Made by a program: the position numbers and the translations under genes. A model generated the notes under the pieces. It was not told the DNA's origin, did no database searches, and was given only the letters and a program-made list of their open reading frames with translations. This document shows positions 7,852-16,876 of a stretch of 64,000 nt of DNA, in pieces; positions within the stretch are counted from its first letter, which is position 1; each line of letters starts with the position of its first letter. The DNA is from JAICMB01 sp035295125 (GTDB lineage: Bacteria > Acidobacteriota > Terriglobia > Bryobacterales > Bryobacteraceae): contig DATGJP010000068.1 in NCBI GenBank assembly GCA_035295125.1, positions 202,966-266,965 of the forward strand, written 5' to 3'.

Positions 7852-8808
7852 CTATTCCGCCGACGCGGTTGCATAATAACCCTTCCGCGCCTGAACCTTG
7901 TATTCCTTATTGTTCGCCTGGATGTCGAGCTTGCGGAACGACCCATCCTTGGTGGAATTGCTCGGAACGTAGCCAACTGCGTATTGCGACCGCATTTCGT
8001 CCTGCAGTTCCTGGAAGGCCTCGCGCAGCGGGTGTTTGTTGTCGATGCGAAACACCCGGCCACCCGTCTCCTCCGACATGCGCTTCAAATAGCTTTCGCC
8101 ACCACCGCCGAACCACATGCCCTGCCGTGCGTAGAAGCCGCGGTCGACGTAGTAGAAGCTGTAAATGATGGCATCGGCTTTTTGCGCCGCCTGAATGGCT
8201 TCCTGGATCTTGTAGCGGCTGCCCTGGTCCTCACCATCGGTGATCAACACCAGAACCTTGCGGCCCACCTGCCCCTTAAGTTGGTCCGCGGCAGCAAGAT
8301 AGACAGCGTCATAGAGGATGGTCCCGCGTGGATTGGAAACAGTCGGTACCGGGCCGGGGTGCATCGCCGCGCCGCTTGTATCGGAGTTCACTTTCAGGTC
8401 CTGTAATCCAGCTCGCAAAAGCTTAGGGGAATTCGTGTAGTCCTGGAGCAGATCCGCGTCCGCGCCGAAACTGATCAGGAATGCCATGTCCTTGGGCCGC
8501 AAGACCTGGCCGAAAAACTGTGAGGCGGCATCCTGTTCGATTCCAATGAGATTTCCCTGACTGGCGCTGACATCGATCAGCAGGCCTATGGTCAGCGGCA
8601 AGTCCGTCTCGCGCGTAAAATACTTGATTTCCTGCTGCTTGCCGTCCTCAAAGACCTTGAAATCGTCTTTACCGAGGTTCCCGACCAGTCCTCCGCCCTT
8701 GTTATGAACCGAGAACAGCACATTGACTACATTGACTTCGACCTTGATGGTCGGTTCGTCTTGAGCTACGAGGAGCGAAGACACGAGGAGCGCTGCGGCG
8801 AATCGCAT
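7852..8808 (-). CDS. Secreted VWFA-domain protein (acidobacterial VWFxA-related family)
   Basis: 318 residues. Residues 1-14 are a Sec signal (MRFAAALLVSSLLVAQ). The next segment (VEVNVVNVLFSVHNKGGGLV, DDFKVFEDGKQQEI) is the lead-in typical of the acidobacterial VWFxA-related family (TIGR03436). The VWFA fold follows, with the MIDAS motif DVSAS near residue 78 and a later ITDGEDQGS block. Such proteins are very abundant in Acidobacteria and bind metal and probably partner proteins outside the cytoplasm; the exact role is not known. It stands alone, divergent from the glycosylase gene. Confidence 0.85.
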   Translation of the reverse strand: MRFAAALLVSSLLVAQDEPTIKVEVNVVNVLFSVHNKGGGLVGNLGKDDFKVFEDGKQQEIKYFTRETDLPLTIGLLIDVSASQGNLIGIEQDAASQFFGQVLRPKDMAFLISFGADADLLQDYTNSPKLLRAGLQDLKVNSDTSGAAMHPGPVPTVSNPRGTILYDAVYLAAADQLKGQVGRKVLVLITDGEDQGSRYKIQEAIQAAQKADAIIYSFYYVDRGFYARQGMWFGGGGESYLKRMSEETGGRVFRIDNKHPLREAFQELQDEMRSQYAVGYVPSNSTKDGSFRKLDIQANNKEYKVQARKGYYATASAE

Positions 8809-8818
8809 ATTCCAAACT

Positions 8819-8824
8819 TATACT
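8819..8824 (+). promoter_or_regulatory. Possible -10 element (TATACT) for the DNA glycosylase gene
   Basis: TATACT is placed 30 bases before the glycosylase ATG in the 46-base divergent gap with the VWFA gene. On the opposite strand the same spot reads TATAAG, 11 bases before the VWFA start. No clear -35 is seen for either direction. Confidence 0.35.
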
Positions 8825-8854
8825 GGTAGATGCACCCCGTTCAAAATCAGTTCC

Positions 8855-9463
8855 ATGCGTAAAGCGATCCTACACCTGAAACGTTCCGATCCCATCATGG
8901 CGGGAATCATCGAGCGAGTTGGCCCCTTCCGAATGCAGTTTCGCGATCCCGATTTTCAAACGCTGGTTCGGTCCATAGTCTATCAACAACTCAGCGGAAA
9001 GGTCGCCGCTACGATTTTCGGCAGGCTGCTTGCCGCGGCGGGCGACGGTCAGGAATTGAGGCCGGAGGGTATCCTCGCGCTAACGGTCGAACAGATGAGG
9101 TCCGTCGGACTATCGGGCCAGAAGACGGCTTACATTCGAGATCTCGCGGAGCGCACCCTCGCGGGTGAGGTTAATTTCACGATCCTCTCGGAACTGACTG
9201 ATGACGATGTCATCGCGCAGCTCACTCGCGTTAAAGGGGTCGGAGTCTGGACCGCCCACATGTTTCTCATGTTTGCCCTTCAGCGGCCTAATATCCTGCC
9301 CATCGGCGATTTGGGCGTCCGCATGGCGGTACGCAAAGCATACCGTCTGCGAGATTTACCGAAGCCCGCAAAAATGGAGAAGATCGCGGCCAAGTGGCAC
9401 CCTTACTGCTCAATAGCAAGTTGGTATCTCTGGCGCAGTCTCGATAATCAGGCCGAAATATAG
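8855..9463 (+). CDS. DNA-3-methyladenine glycosylase II-type (AlkA/HhH-GPD) protein
   Basis: 202 residues. The fold is HhH-GPD: FQTLVRSIVYQQLSGKVAATI near residue 35, a helix-hairpin-helix LTRVKGVGVWTAHMFL near 125-140, and the catalytic aspartate in PIGDLGVR near residue 150, followed by a WHPYCSIASWYLWR end. It removes alkylated bases such as 3-methyladenine by flipping them and cleaving the glycosidic bond. It is shorter than E. coli AlkA because it lacks the extra N-terminal domain, like many bacterial AlkA homologues. It is one of three DNA repair genes within 14 kb. Confidence 0.88.
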   Translation: MRKAILHLKRSDPIMAGIIERVGPFRMQFRDPDFQTLVRSIVYQQLSGKVAATIFGRLLAAAGDGQELRPEGILALTVEQMRSVGLSGQKTAYIRDLAERTLAGEVNFTILSELTDDDVIAQLTRVKGVGVWTAHMFLMFALQRPNILPIGDLGVRMAVRKAYRLRDLPKPAKMEKIAAKWHPYCSIASWYLWRSLDNQAEI

Positions 9464-9517
9464 TGTAAATACCGTTTAACTTGAAACTTAGCCGACTTGG
9501 GTGCGTCCGTCTTTAGG

Positions 9518-10552
9518 ATGACGCCCGGCAACTTTTTGCAAGCGTGGGGTAAGTTACTTCGCGGAAGGATTCCCCTTCTGTCAATCGAGATCACTCGGGA
9601 ATGTCCTTTACGCTGCCCCGGTTGCTATGCGTATGGCGACTCACATTTGGGTAACGGAGTGATCCTCAGAGATCTGATCGATTCAAAGGGCAGTGATCTC
9701 GTCTCGGGAATTATGAGGTTGGTGGAGCATCACGACCCGATTCAATTGTCGCTAGTCGGCGGTGAGCCATTGATGCGGCATCGGGAGTTAAGCAAGCTCT
9801 TGCCGATACTGAGCCGGCGAGGCACTTTCACAATGGTGGTCACCAGCGGTGTGATCCCGATCCCTGAGGAATGGACATCGCTGCCTCGCATAACTGTTGC
9901 GGTGTCGATTGATGGGTTAGCGCAGCATCACGACGTTCGCCGCAACCCGGCTACTTATGAGCGGATTCTCAAGAATATTGCCGGCAGAAAGATCAACGTC
10001 CATTGCACGATTGTTCGCGACCACGTGCAGGAAGCAGGTTATCTCGACACATTCCTGAGCTTCTGGAGCAGCCGTCCGGAAGTGCATCGGATCTGGTTCA
10101 GCGTTTATACACCGCAGCTTGGTGAGCAGACTCCCGAGATGCTGACTCCACAGGATCGTGTCAACCTGACGAGTCAGCTCCCGTCGCTGTCGCGGCGATT
10201 CCCCAAACTACTTCTGCCCGACGGCATGGCACAGGCTTTTCTGACTCCTCCGGAAAACCCGTCGAAATGCATTTTCTCGTCGATGTCGGTGAATTATACG
10301 GCCGATTTAAAGACTGTGGTCGAGCCCTGCGTTTTCGGCGGCAATCCCGATTGCAGCCAGTGCGGCTGTTCCATCAGCGCCGGTTTGCATTGGGTTGGTG
10401 GTTTGCGTGCACTGGGTCCTTTGCGTGTCCGGCATCTTGTGAGAGGTTCGATGGCTGTCGGCGCCGCGGTCAATCGCATCGCAGGACAGCGCCCGGCTCT
10501 ACCGCGTTGGGAGCGGGAGCTGAACCGGGTGGATTCAACGCCCGGGTGCTAA
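9518..10552 (+). CDS. Radical SAM protein, unknown substrate
   Basis: 344 residues from the ATG at 9518; a TTG at 9497 would add seven residues and neither has a strong ribosome site. The radical SAM cluster motif CPLRCPGC is at about residue 30. It is followed by LSLVGGEPLMRH (GGEP) near 85 and VAVSIDGLAQHHDVRRNP near 130. Towards the end, Cys residues in KCIFSSMS, EPCVFGG and PDCSQCGC could bind a second cluster, as in SPASM-like proteins. The reaction cannot be read from the sequence. The 104-residue CPCC protein follows 9 bases later and another radical SAM gene converges on it. Confidence 0.8.
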   Translation: MTPGNFLQAWGKLLRGRIPLLSIEITRECPLRCPGCYAYGDSHLGNGVILRDLIDSKGSDLVSGIMRLVEHHDPIQLSLVGGEPLMRHRELSKLLPILSRRGTFTMVVTSGVIPIPEEWTSLPRITVAVSIDGLAQHHDVRRNPATYERILKNIAGRKINVHCTIVRDHVQEAGYLDTFLSFWSSRPEVHRIWFSVYTPQLGEQTPEMLTPQDRVNLTSQLPSLSRRFPKLLLPDGMAQAFLTPPENPSKCIFSSMSVNYTADLKTVVEPCVFGGNPDCSQCGCSISAGLHWVGGLRALGPLRVRHLVRGSMAVGAAVNRIAGQRPALPRWERELNRVDSTPGC

Positions 10553-10561
10553 ATTGAACCT

Positions 10562-10876
10562 ATGGCGAAAGGCAAGAGCGATCTGATCGAGATCAAGTGT
10601 CCCTGCTGTGAAGCGACACTTCAGTTCGACCCCAAGCTGAAGGCGGTCATTCGGTTCGAGGAACATAAGAAACCGCCGTCAATCGCCGACATGGAAGAGG
10701 CGGTTCGCAAGCTGAAAGGTGAAGAGGCCCGCCGTTCCGAGGTGTTCGAAAAATCGTTCGAGCAGCACAAGTCGCATAAGCAGGTTTTAGAGCGGAAGTT
10801 CGACGAATTGCTCAAGCAGGCGAAGGACAATCCCGATACCGCTCCGCCGCCGAAGCGGCCGTTCGATTTCGACTGA
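10562..10876 (+). CDS. Small CxxC protein with charged coiled-coil tail
   Basis: 104 residues. The N-terminus has a CPCC motif in IEIKCPCCEATLQFDPKL, a zinc-ribbon half-site. A long charged helix (about residues 40-90, rich in Glu, Lys and Arg) and a Pro-rich end follow. It sits 9 bases after the radical SAM gene and its stop lies 1 base from the end of the convergent radical SAM gene. I do not know a function; a role with its radical SAM neighbour is only inferred from spacing. Confidence 0.6.
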   Translation: MAKGKSDLIEIKCPCCEATLQFDPKLKAVIRFEEHKKPPSIADMEEAVRKLKGEEARRSEVFEKSFEQHKSHKQVLERKFDELLKQAKDNPDTAPPPKRPFDFD

Positions 10877-10877
10877 T

Positions 10878-11951
10878 TCAATCCCGTCGGTCGCGTGGAT
10901 TCGTGATCTGCACGAGGTCGTGCGTTTGCCCGGGTTTGGGTGGCTGCAGCCAGCGCCGCGGCAGCCTCGATACATAAACCAGGCGTTCCACCCAGGGAAG
11001 CAGCTTGCGCACGGTCTTGCCATGCAACAACAGGCTGCCTGCCACCAGGACCGGGTGTGGGATTGTCGTGCAGCATCGTGAACAGATCCCGATTTCGCCG
11101 CCTCGCCCCGCGACATGAAGCGATCTCATGCGCCGCATTTCGTCCGAGTTCCAGATTTCTTCGAGAGACTGGCTTCCAATGTTGCCCAGCGGCGCGCCAT
11201 CGAGCATGTAGCTCTGGCAGCAGGGGTACACGTCGCCGTTGTGCTTGACATACATCGGACCGCGCCACAAGTAATGGCACGGGTGAGGCCAATCCTCTGA
11301 AGCATGGCCACTGCTGGGATCGAGAACATTGGTCTCGTCTTCCTTGATTCGGACCAGGTCTACGCCCGGTACCGTGCTCCAGAAGCGCTTGAACTCGTCG
11401 ACCTCATTGGCGTTGCGCTCCATCCGCACCATCTGCACCACAACCTGTACCTTCGATTTCCGCTCGTGCTTCATGCGCGCGAACCGGACGAAGTTATCTC
11501 GCACCTTCTCGAACTTGGCGCCTTTGCGGTAGAACTCGTAGGACTCCTTCGTGGCGCCGTCGAAACTCAGGGTGATGTGTTCCAGAGGTGAATCGAGTAT
11601 GCGTCGGCACGTCTCTTCGTTGAGAAAAGTGCCGTTTGTTGAGAGCAGCGTGGAGATGTTGTGGCGATCGCAGTATTCGATGCGATCGAAAATGGCCCGG
11701 TCCATGAATGGCTCGCCAAGGCCGATCAACATCATGTGTTCGCCGCTTTGCGAAGATTCGCGAACCAGCCGCTCAAAGATGGCGCCCGCCATGTCCTCTT
11801 TCGGCTGTTTGTGCGTCTCGCGCGGGCACATCGGACAGTACAGGTTGCATTTTGCCGTGGTTTCGACAATGTATTCCACGGGCAGCGCGTTCAATTTTTC
11901 GTGACGCCTGAGATACCCCCACAGCAACTTGGCCCGATTCCATGCCCGCAT
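10878..11951 (-). CDS. Radical SAM/SPASM-domain protein
   Basis: 357 residues. The radical SAM motif CNLYCPMC lies near residue 33, followed by IGLGEPFMD near 77 and STNGTFLN near 100. A C-terminal SPASM-like region (CHYLWRGPMYVKHNGDVYPC, then a LGNIGSQSLEEIWNS block and GICSRCC) supplies auxiliary cluster ligands from about residue 223 to 300. Proteins of this layout activate peptides or small molecules or mature other enzymes; the substrate is unknown. The gene is divergent from the photolyase, with 28 bases between starts. Confidence 0.85.
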   Translation of the reverse strand: MRAWNRAKLLWGYLRRHEKLNALPVEYIVETTAKCNLYCPMCPRETHKQPKEDMAGAIFERLVRESSQSGEHMMLIGLGEPFMDRAIFDRIEYCDRHNISTLLSTNGTFLNEETCRRILDSPLEHITLSFDGATKESYEFYRKGAKFEKVRDNFVRFARMKHERKSKVQVVVQMVRMERNANEVDEFKRFWSTVPGVDLVRIKEDETNVLDPSSGHASEDWPHPCHYLWRGPMYVKHNGDVYPCCQSYMLDGAPLGNIGSQSLEEIWNSDEMRRMRSLHVAGRGGEIGICSRCCTTIPHPVLVAGSLLLHGKTVRKLLPWVERLVYVSRLPRRWLQPPKPGQTHDLVQITNPRDRRD

Positions 11952-11979
11952 GCGCTAAAACCTAATTGTACCCGCTAGC

Positions 11980-13281
11980 ATGCAATCGACCCTTCACGAT
12001 CGCGTACACAGACTCAATAGTGCCGGTTTTCGGAACGACGCCGAGTACGTACTGTATTGTTGCCGGGTGAACCGGCGCGTGGATTGGAACCATGCGCTGG
12101 CATATGCGGTCGAATTGGCGAACGAACGCGTTTTACCCGTCCTGTTTTATGAGGATCTGGAAGACTCGAATGCTCAGGCAAACTCACGGCATCACGCGTT
12201 TGTCGTCGATGGCGTAGAAGGAACGGCGAAACGCTGCCGCCATTTGGGGATCGGGTATCAGTTTTGCGGATCGTCCGTGGATCAACTGGTCCGAAGCGCG
12301 GCCGCGGTAGTCACCGATGACCACCCCAACTCGAATTTTCCGGCAATTCTCGACGTCGCATCCTTCGCGGTGGATTCCAGTTGCATCGTACCGATGCGAC
12401 AGATTGCCAAACGCGAATATGCCGCATATACCATCCGGCCCAAGATTCACAAACTGCTGCCGCGCTACTTGCGGCCGGTCCCGGAACTTCGAGTTCAAAG
12501 ACGTTGGCCGGGCGAACCTGTGATCGCACCCGTTCCCACCAGCCGTGATGTGCCGCCATCGACTGCCTTCCGGGGAGGCTCCGATGCCGCGCGCGAGCGT
12601 CTACGGCACTTCCTGAAAGAAGGACTGCGGCGCTATGCCGAATTGCGGAATCAACCCTCCGCGCACGCTACGTCGAACCTGAGCCCCTACCTGCATTTCG
12701 GCCATATCTCACCGCTCGAGATCGCCCTGGCGGCAAGCAAAGCCAACGATTTCCTGGAAGAGCTCATCGTGCGACGTGAGCTGGCTTTTAACTTCGCGCG
12801 ATTCAGCGCGGACCCGGCGTCCATCGCGAACCTTCCGGATTGGGCCCGCGAAACGCTCCAGGAGCACGCGGACGACGAACGCAATCCACTCTACACGCGC
12901 GAACAATTCGAACACGCGCAGACCCACGACCCGCTTTGGAACGCGGCACAAAAGGAGATGCTGCTGCGTGGAAAAATCCATGGCTACTATCGCATGTACT
13001 GGGGCAAGAAAATCCTGGAGTGGTCGCGTACCCCTCAGGAAGCTGTCGAAACAATGGCATACATCCACGACGTTTGGGCCCTGGACGGACATGATCCGGC
13101 GACGTACGCTAACATCCTCTGGTGTCTCGGCCTCCACGACCGCCCGTGGCCGGAGCGCCCAATCTTCGGCAAGGTGCGCTATATGTCTTTTGACGGGATG
13201 AAACGCAAAACCGACGTCGACGCCTATGTCAGTGAGATCGAGCATCTCGAACGCACCGTAGAAGACCCTTTGCGCTTATGA
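11980..13281 (+). CDS. Class II deoxyribodipyrimidine (CPD) photolyase
   Basis: 433 residues, in the usual 430-480 range. Class II features are clear. The N-terminal antenna domain reads RRVDWNHALAYAVELA and VLPVLFYEDL. The C-terminal FAD domain has SNLSPYLHFGHISPLE, an IVRRELAFNFARF block, KIHGYYRMYWGKKILEW and a HDRPWPERPIFGKVRYMS end. The enzyme uses reduced FAD and light to split cyclobutane pyrimidine dimers in DNA. The last four bases overlap the start of the next gene (ATGA). Confidence 0.93.
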   Translation: MQSTLHDRVHRLNSAGFRNDAEYVLYCCRVNRRVDWNHALAYAVELANERVLPVLFYEDLEDSNAQANSRHHAFVVDGVEGTAKRCRHLGIGYQFCGSSVDQLVRSAAAVVTDDHPNSNFPAILDVASFAVDSSCIVPMRQIAKREYAAYTIRPKIHKLLPRYLRPVPELRVQRRWPGEPVIAPVPTSRDVPPSTAFRGGSDAARERLRHFLKEGLRRYAELRNQPSAHATSNLSPYLHFGHISPLEIALAASKANDFLEELIVRRELAFNFARFSADPASIANLPDWARETLQEHADDERNPLYTREQFEHAQTHDPLWNAAQKEMLLRGKIHGYYRMYWGKKILEWSRTPQEAVETMAYIHDVWALDGHDPATYANILWCLGLHDRPWPERPIFGKVRYMSFDGMKRKTDVDAYVSEIEHLERTVEDPLRL

Positions 13282-14123
13282 TCGTCGTAATCACTGGCGC
13301 GAGTGGGTTTATTGGCCGGCATCTCACCGGGAAGCTTCGCGAAGCGGGGCATGTCATTCGCGAGGTGAAGGGGCGTTCGCTTGCCGGACTGCCGCAAGCC
13401 ATACCGGGGGCCGACGCTGTCATCCATCTGGCCGGAGAAAACGTCGCCCAACGATGGACCCAGGCGGCTAAGCGCCGCATTCGCGACAGCCGCATCAATG
13501 GGACCTGGCAGGTGGTGCAGTCAATCCAGGAAGCCAATCCGAAGCCGGCTGCGCTGCTCTGTGCCTCTGCGGTCGGGATCTACGGATCGCGCGGCGACGA
13601 AGCTCTGGCCGAGGATTCGCGGCCCGGGCTGGGCTTTCTCGCGAACGTGTGCCTGGAGTGGGAGCGCGAAGCGCGGGCGGCGGAAGCATTCGTTTCCCGC
13701 GTGGTTAATCTGCGGTTCGGCGCCGTTCTCGGGCGCGATGGCGGCGCTTATTCCAAAATGGCCCGCCCGATTCGTTGGGGCGTCGGCGGGCGACTCGGGG
13801 ACGGAAAGCAATGGCTGCCGTGGGTACATATTGATGACGTCGTGGGACTCATTCAATTCTCGCTCGCAAATAGCGGCATCCGAGGACCCATTAACGTCAC
13901 AGCGCCGAATCCGGTGACAAATGGCAATTTCACAAACGCGCTTGCCGCGGCAATGCACCGGCCAGCAATCTTCGCCGTACCGCGGCTGGCGTTGAAGCTG
14001 ATGTTGGGTGAGATGTCGGAAGTCGTACTCGCAAGCCAACGCGTGCTTCCCCAGGCCGCGCTGACCGCTGGTTATAAATTCGAGTTTTCCGAAATCGGTC
14101 CGGCTCTCGACGCGCTGGTGTAA
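13278..14123 (+). CDS. TIGR01777-type NAD-dependent epimerase (SDR39U1-like)
   Basis: 281 residues. Rossmann motif ITGASGFIGRHL at residues 5-16, then IHLAGENVAQRWT near 50, RDSRINGT near 73, CASAVGIYG near 95 and WLPWVHIDDVVGLI near 180 are the hallmark blocks of TIGR01777. Extended SDRs of this type bind NAD(P); the substrate in bacteria is not established. The start overlaps the photolyase stop by four bases, so the two are translationally coupled. This pairing recalls the frequent neighbourhood of such epimerases with photolyases, but no functional link is shown. Confidence 0.88.
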   Translation: MIVVITGASGFIGRHLTGKLREAGHVIREVKGRSLAGLPQAIPGADAVIHLAGENVAQRWTQAAKRRIRDSRINGTWQVVQSIQEANPKPAALLCASAVGIYGSRGDEALAEDSRPGLGFLANVCLEWEREARAAEAFVSRVVNLRFGAVLGRDGGAYSKMARPIRWGVGGRLGDGKQWLPWVHIDDVVGLIQFSLANSGIRGPINVTAPNPVTNGNFTNALAAAMHRPAIFAVPRLALKLMLGEMSEVVLASQRVLPQAALTAGYKFEFSEIGPALDALV

Positions 14124-14133
14124 ACTTGCGGAA

Positions 14134-15414
14134 ATGCGAGTACTCTTCCTCGGCGCGCTGTCCGCGCTTTGCCTCGCCGCACAGCCGATCGTTTTAAAAT
14201 CGGCGCGGATGTTCGACGGCCGCGAAATGGTCACGCCTGGCCTCGTGGTTATAGATGGAAGCCAGATCAAGGCCGTGGGTAAGGGCTCCGCGATTCCTGA
14301 ACACGCCCGTATACTCGATTTCGGCGATGCGACGATCTCGCCGGGCTTCATCGACGCTCACACGCACCTTTCGATGATGTGGACAAACGACTACCGTACG
14401 GAAACGATGAACTCGCTGCAGATGACCGTGGCCGAGCGGGCACTCCGCGCGTCGGAAAACGCCCGCAAGACGATTATGGATGGCTTTACGACCGTCCGCG
14501 ACGTTGGCGGCAGCGATTTTATCGACGTCGGCCTGCGCAATGCGATCCGCGCTGGCGTGATTGTCGGCCCGCGAATGCTGGTCTCGGTGCACGCCATCGG
14601 CGCGACGGGCGGCCATTGCGACGATCAGGCCGGCTTCCGCTTTGGACTCTTCGGCGCCGAGACAGGACCTGAGCAAGGCGTCATCAACAGCCCGGACGAG
14701 GCTCGCCGTGCCGTCCGCTTCAATCTGAAATACGGCGCCGACATCATCAAAACCTGCGCCACCGGCGGTGTTCTGTCGCTCACGGACGACATCGACACTC
14801 CGCAACTGACACAGGAGGAGTTGAATGCGCTCGTGGACGAAGCGCACGCGTTGCGGCGCAAGACGGCCGCTCACGCGCACGGAGCGACGGGCGCCAAACG
14901 GGCTATCCGGGCGGGGATCGACTCCATCGAGCACGGCACCTTCCTGGACGACGAAGCGCTCGACATGATGAAAGCCCGCGGCACCTACCTCGTCCCAACC
15001 TTGATGGCAGTGCAGGGCGGCCGCGAGAAGCTCGGCACCGGGGCTTATCCGCCGGCCATTGAAGCCAAGATGAAGGCCGCCATTGCCGCCATCAGCGATA
15101 CGGTCCGTAAAGCGATTGCCAAGGACGTCAAGATCGGGCTGGGGACGGACGCGGCCGTTTATCCGCACGGCCGCAACGCGGAGGAGTTCCACCAGATGGC
15201 CGATTTGGGTGTGAAGCCGATCGATGCGATGCGCGCAGGCACGTCGCGTGATGCTGACCTGATCGGCCTCGCTGACCGTATTGGCACCCTCGAATCCGGA
15301 AAACTGGCCGACATCGTAGTAATACCTGGTGACCCAACTCAGAACATTCGCCAAACCGAGAAGGTCTTTTTCGTGATGAAAGAGGGATCGATTGTTAAGA
15401 ACGACCACCCGTAG
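14134..15414 (+). CDS. Secreted metal-dependent amidohydrolase (imidazolonepropionase-like)
   Basis: 426 residues. Sec signal at 1-15 (MRVLFLGALSALCLA). The amidohydrolase TIM barrel shows PGFIDAHTHLSMMW near residue 70 (HxH metal ligands), a central AHAHGATG near 248, SIEHGTFLDDEA near 268 and a GLGTDAAVYPHG block near 330. A closing LADIVVIPGDP is typical. Family members related to Xaa-Pro dipeptidases or imidazolonepropionase hydrolyse amide bonds; the substrate is not evident. The start overlaps nothing and the stop overlaps the M28 peptidase start by 23 bases, suggesting a peptide-degrading operon. Confidence 0.88.
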   Translation: MRVLFLGALSALCLAAQPIVLKSARMFDGREMVTPGLVVIDGSQIKAVGKGSAIPEHARILDFGDATISPGFIDAHTHLSMMWTNDYRTETMNSLQMTVAERALRASENARKTIMDGFTTVRDVGGSDFIDVGLRNAIRAGVIVGPRMLVSVHAIGATGGHCDDQAGFRFGLFGAETGPEQGVINSPDEARRAVRFNLKYGADIIKTCATGGVLSLTDDIDTPQLTQEELNALVDEAHALRRKTAAHAHGATGAKRAIRAGIDSIEHGTFLDDEALDMMKARGTYLVPTLMAVQGGREKLGTGAYPPAIEAKMKAAIAAISDTVRKAIAKDVKIGLGTDAAVYPHGRNAEEFHQMADLGVKPIDAMRAGTSRDADLIGLADRIGTLESGKLADIVVIPGDPTQNIRQTEKVFFVMKEGSIVKNDHP

Positions 15415-16858
15415 CCTTTGTTTTGCCGTTTGCTGCGCCGCCCTGGCGCAGAGCGATGCCGCCCGGCGGCTGGTGTCGCGTGCCGAAGGAAGCGCAGCGA
15501 TGATGGACGATCTTCGTGAGCTGTGCGACACCGTCGGAGGCCGGCCTACCGGGTCGCCCGCGTGCGATCGGGCCGTGGCCTGGGCCGCTAAGAAATTCCG
15601 CGATGCGGGTATTGAAAAGGTCAGCATCGAGCCGTTCACAGTTGCGCACGGTTGGCTACCTGGGACCATCGAGGTGACCGCCATCTCGCCGGAGAAATTC
15701 CCAATCCGCGCCGCTGCCGCACCCATGAGCCTGTCGACGAAAGGGCCGCTCGACCTGCGGGTGGTTGACGTCGGTGACGGGACCCCGGAATCGTTCGCGA
15801 AGGCCGGCGCGGCCCTGAAGGGCGCTGCCGCATTGGTCCACTCGAATGAGATGAAGACGTTGGACGACCTATTCGGCGAATACTTCCGGAACCCCGGGCT
15901 CAACGAGGCGGTTACGAAATTTGGCGTGGCGGCGTTGCTTCTGGAATCATCGCGCCCCCGAGGCTTGCTCTACCGGCACCCCATTGGTCTGGGAGTCAAC
16001 TATGCGCCTGTTCCGACGGCTGTCATCGCACGTGAACCCGCCGAGCGCCTGGCGCGGCTGTCGCAGGTCGGCGAGGCTCGTGTTCACTTTGCCATGACCA
16101 ATAAGACCGGGGCGCCCATGCAATCGAAGAACGTCATTGCGGAGATCACCGGCAGTGAAAAGCCCGAAGAGATCGTGCTGCTAGGCGCGCATCTCGATTC
16201 GTGGGAGCTTGGCACGGGCGCAAATGACAACGGTGTGAATGCCGCCATGGTGATCGACACCGCCCGCGCGTTCCGTGAGCTGGGACTCAAACCCCGTCGG
16301 ACCGTACGCTTTGCCTTATTCACCGGCGAAGAGCAGGGCATGTTGGGATCGGAAGCCTACGTGGAGCGCCATAAGGCCGAGATGGACAATCACGTTGCGG
16401 TCACGATGTTCGACATCGGCTCCGGCCATACCACCGGCTTTTATCTGAACGGGCGTGAAGAGATGAAGAAGGCCGTCAACACGGCCTTGGACGCGGCTGG
16501 CGGGCTGAATGCCACGGACCAGGTGATGGACGCCATCGACGGGACCGATAATTTTGACTTTCTCCTCCAGGGCGTCCCCAATCTCGTCGCGGTGCAGGAC
16601 GCAGCTCCGTACCTGCCGGACTACCACGCCGAATCCGACACCTTCGACAAGGTCGACGCGAAGGAAGCCAGGCGCAACGACGCTATCGCCGCGGTGCTGA
16701 TATGGGGCCTCGCGGAAGCGCCTGAGCGCCCGGCAAATCGGCAGTCGCGGGCAGAGGTCGAGAAGCTGGTGAAGGATACCAAGCTCGATGAGCAGATGAA
16801 AGTTTTCGAGCAGTGGGACGATTTCGTAGCGGGGAAGCGGGGCATCGCAAAGCGCTAG
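15392..16858 (+). CDS. Secreted M28-family zinc aminopeptidase
   Basis: 488 residues from a TTG at 15392, chosen because an AGAGGG ribosome site sits 5 bases upstream and the resulting N-terminus is a signal peptide (LRTTTRSLCFAVCCAALAQ). Residues 100-230 resemble a protease-associated insert. The M28 zinc site is visible: LLGAHLDSWELGTGANDNG near residue 265, FTGEEQGMLGSEAY near 310, DIGSGH near 347 and PDYHAESDTFD near 410. It resembles carboxypeptidase Q/PGCP-type enzymes that cleave dipeptides in the periplasm or outside. Translation is probably coupled to the amidohydrolase. Confidence 0.88.
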   Translation: MLRTTTRSLCFAVCCAALAQSDAARRLVSRAEGSAAMMDDLRELCDTVGGRPTGSPACDRAVAWAAKKFRDAGIEKVSIEPFTVAHGWLPGTIEVTAISPEKFPIRAAAAPMSLSTKGPLDLRVVDVGDGTPESFAKAGAALKGAAALVHSNEMKTLDDLFGEYFRNPGLNEAVTKFGVAALLLESSRPRGLLYRHPIGLGVNYAPVPTAVIAREPAERLARLSQVGEARVHFAMTNKTGAPMQSKNVIAEITGSEKPEEIVLLGAHLDSWELGTGANDNGVNAAMVIDTARAFRELGLKPRRTVRFALFTGEEQGMLGSEAYVERHKAEMDNHVAVTMFDIGSGHTTGFYLNGREEMKKAVNTALDAAGGLNATDQVMDAIDGTDNFDFLLQGVPNLVAVQDAAPYLPDYHAESDTFDKVDAKEARRNDAIAAVLIWGLAEAPERPANRQSRAEVEKLVKDTKLDEQMKVFEQWDDFVAGKRGIAKR

Positions 16859-16876
16859 GTGGGTTAACCTAAGCGA

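Noticed and set aside
14194..15903. 569-codon open frame on the minus strand
   Set aside because: It lies opposite the amidohydrolase and M28 genes, has no family pattern, and is expected from the high GC third positions of those genes.
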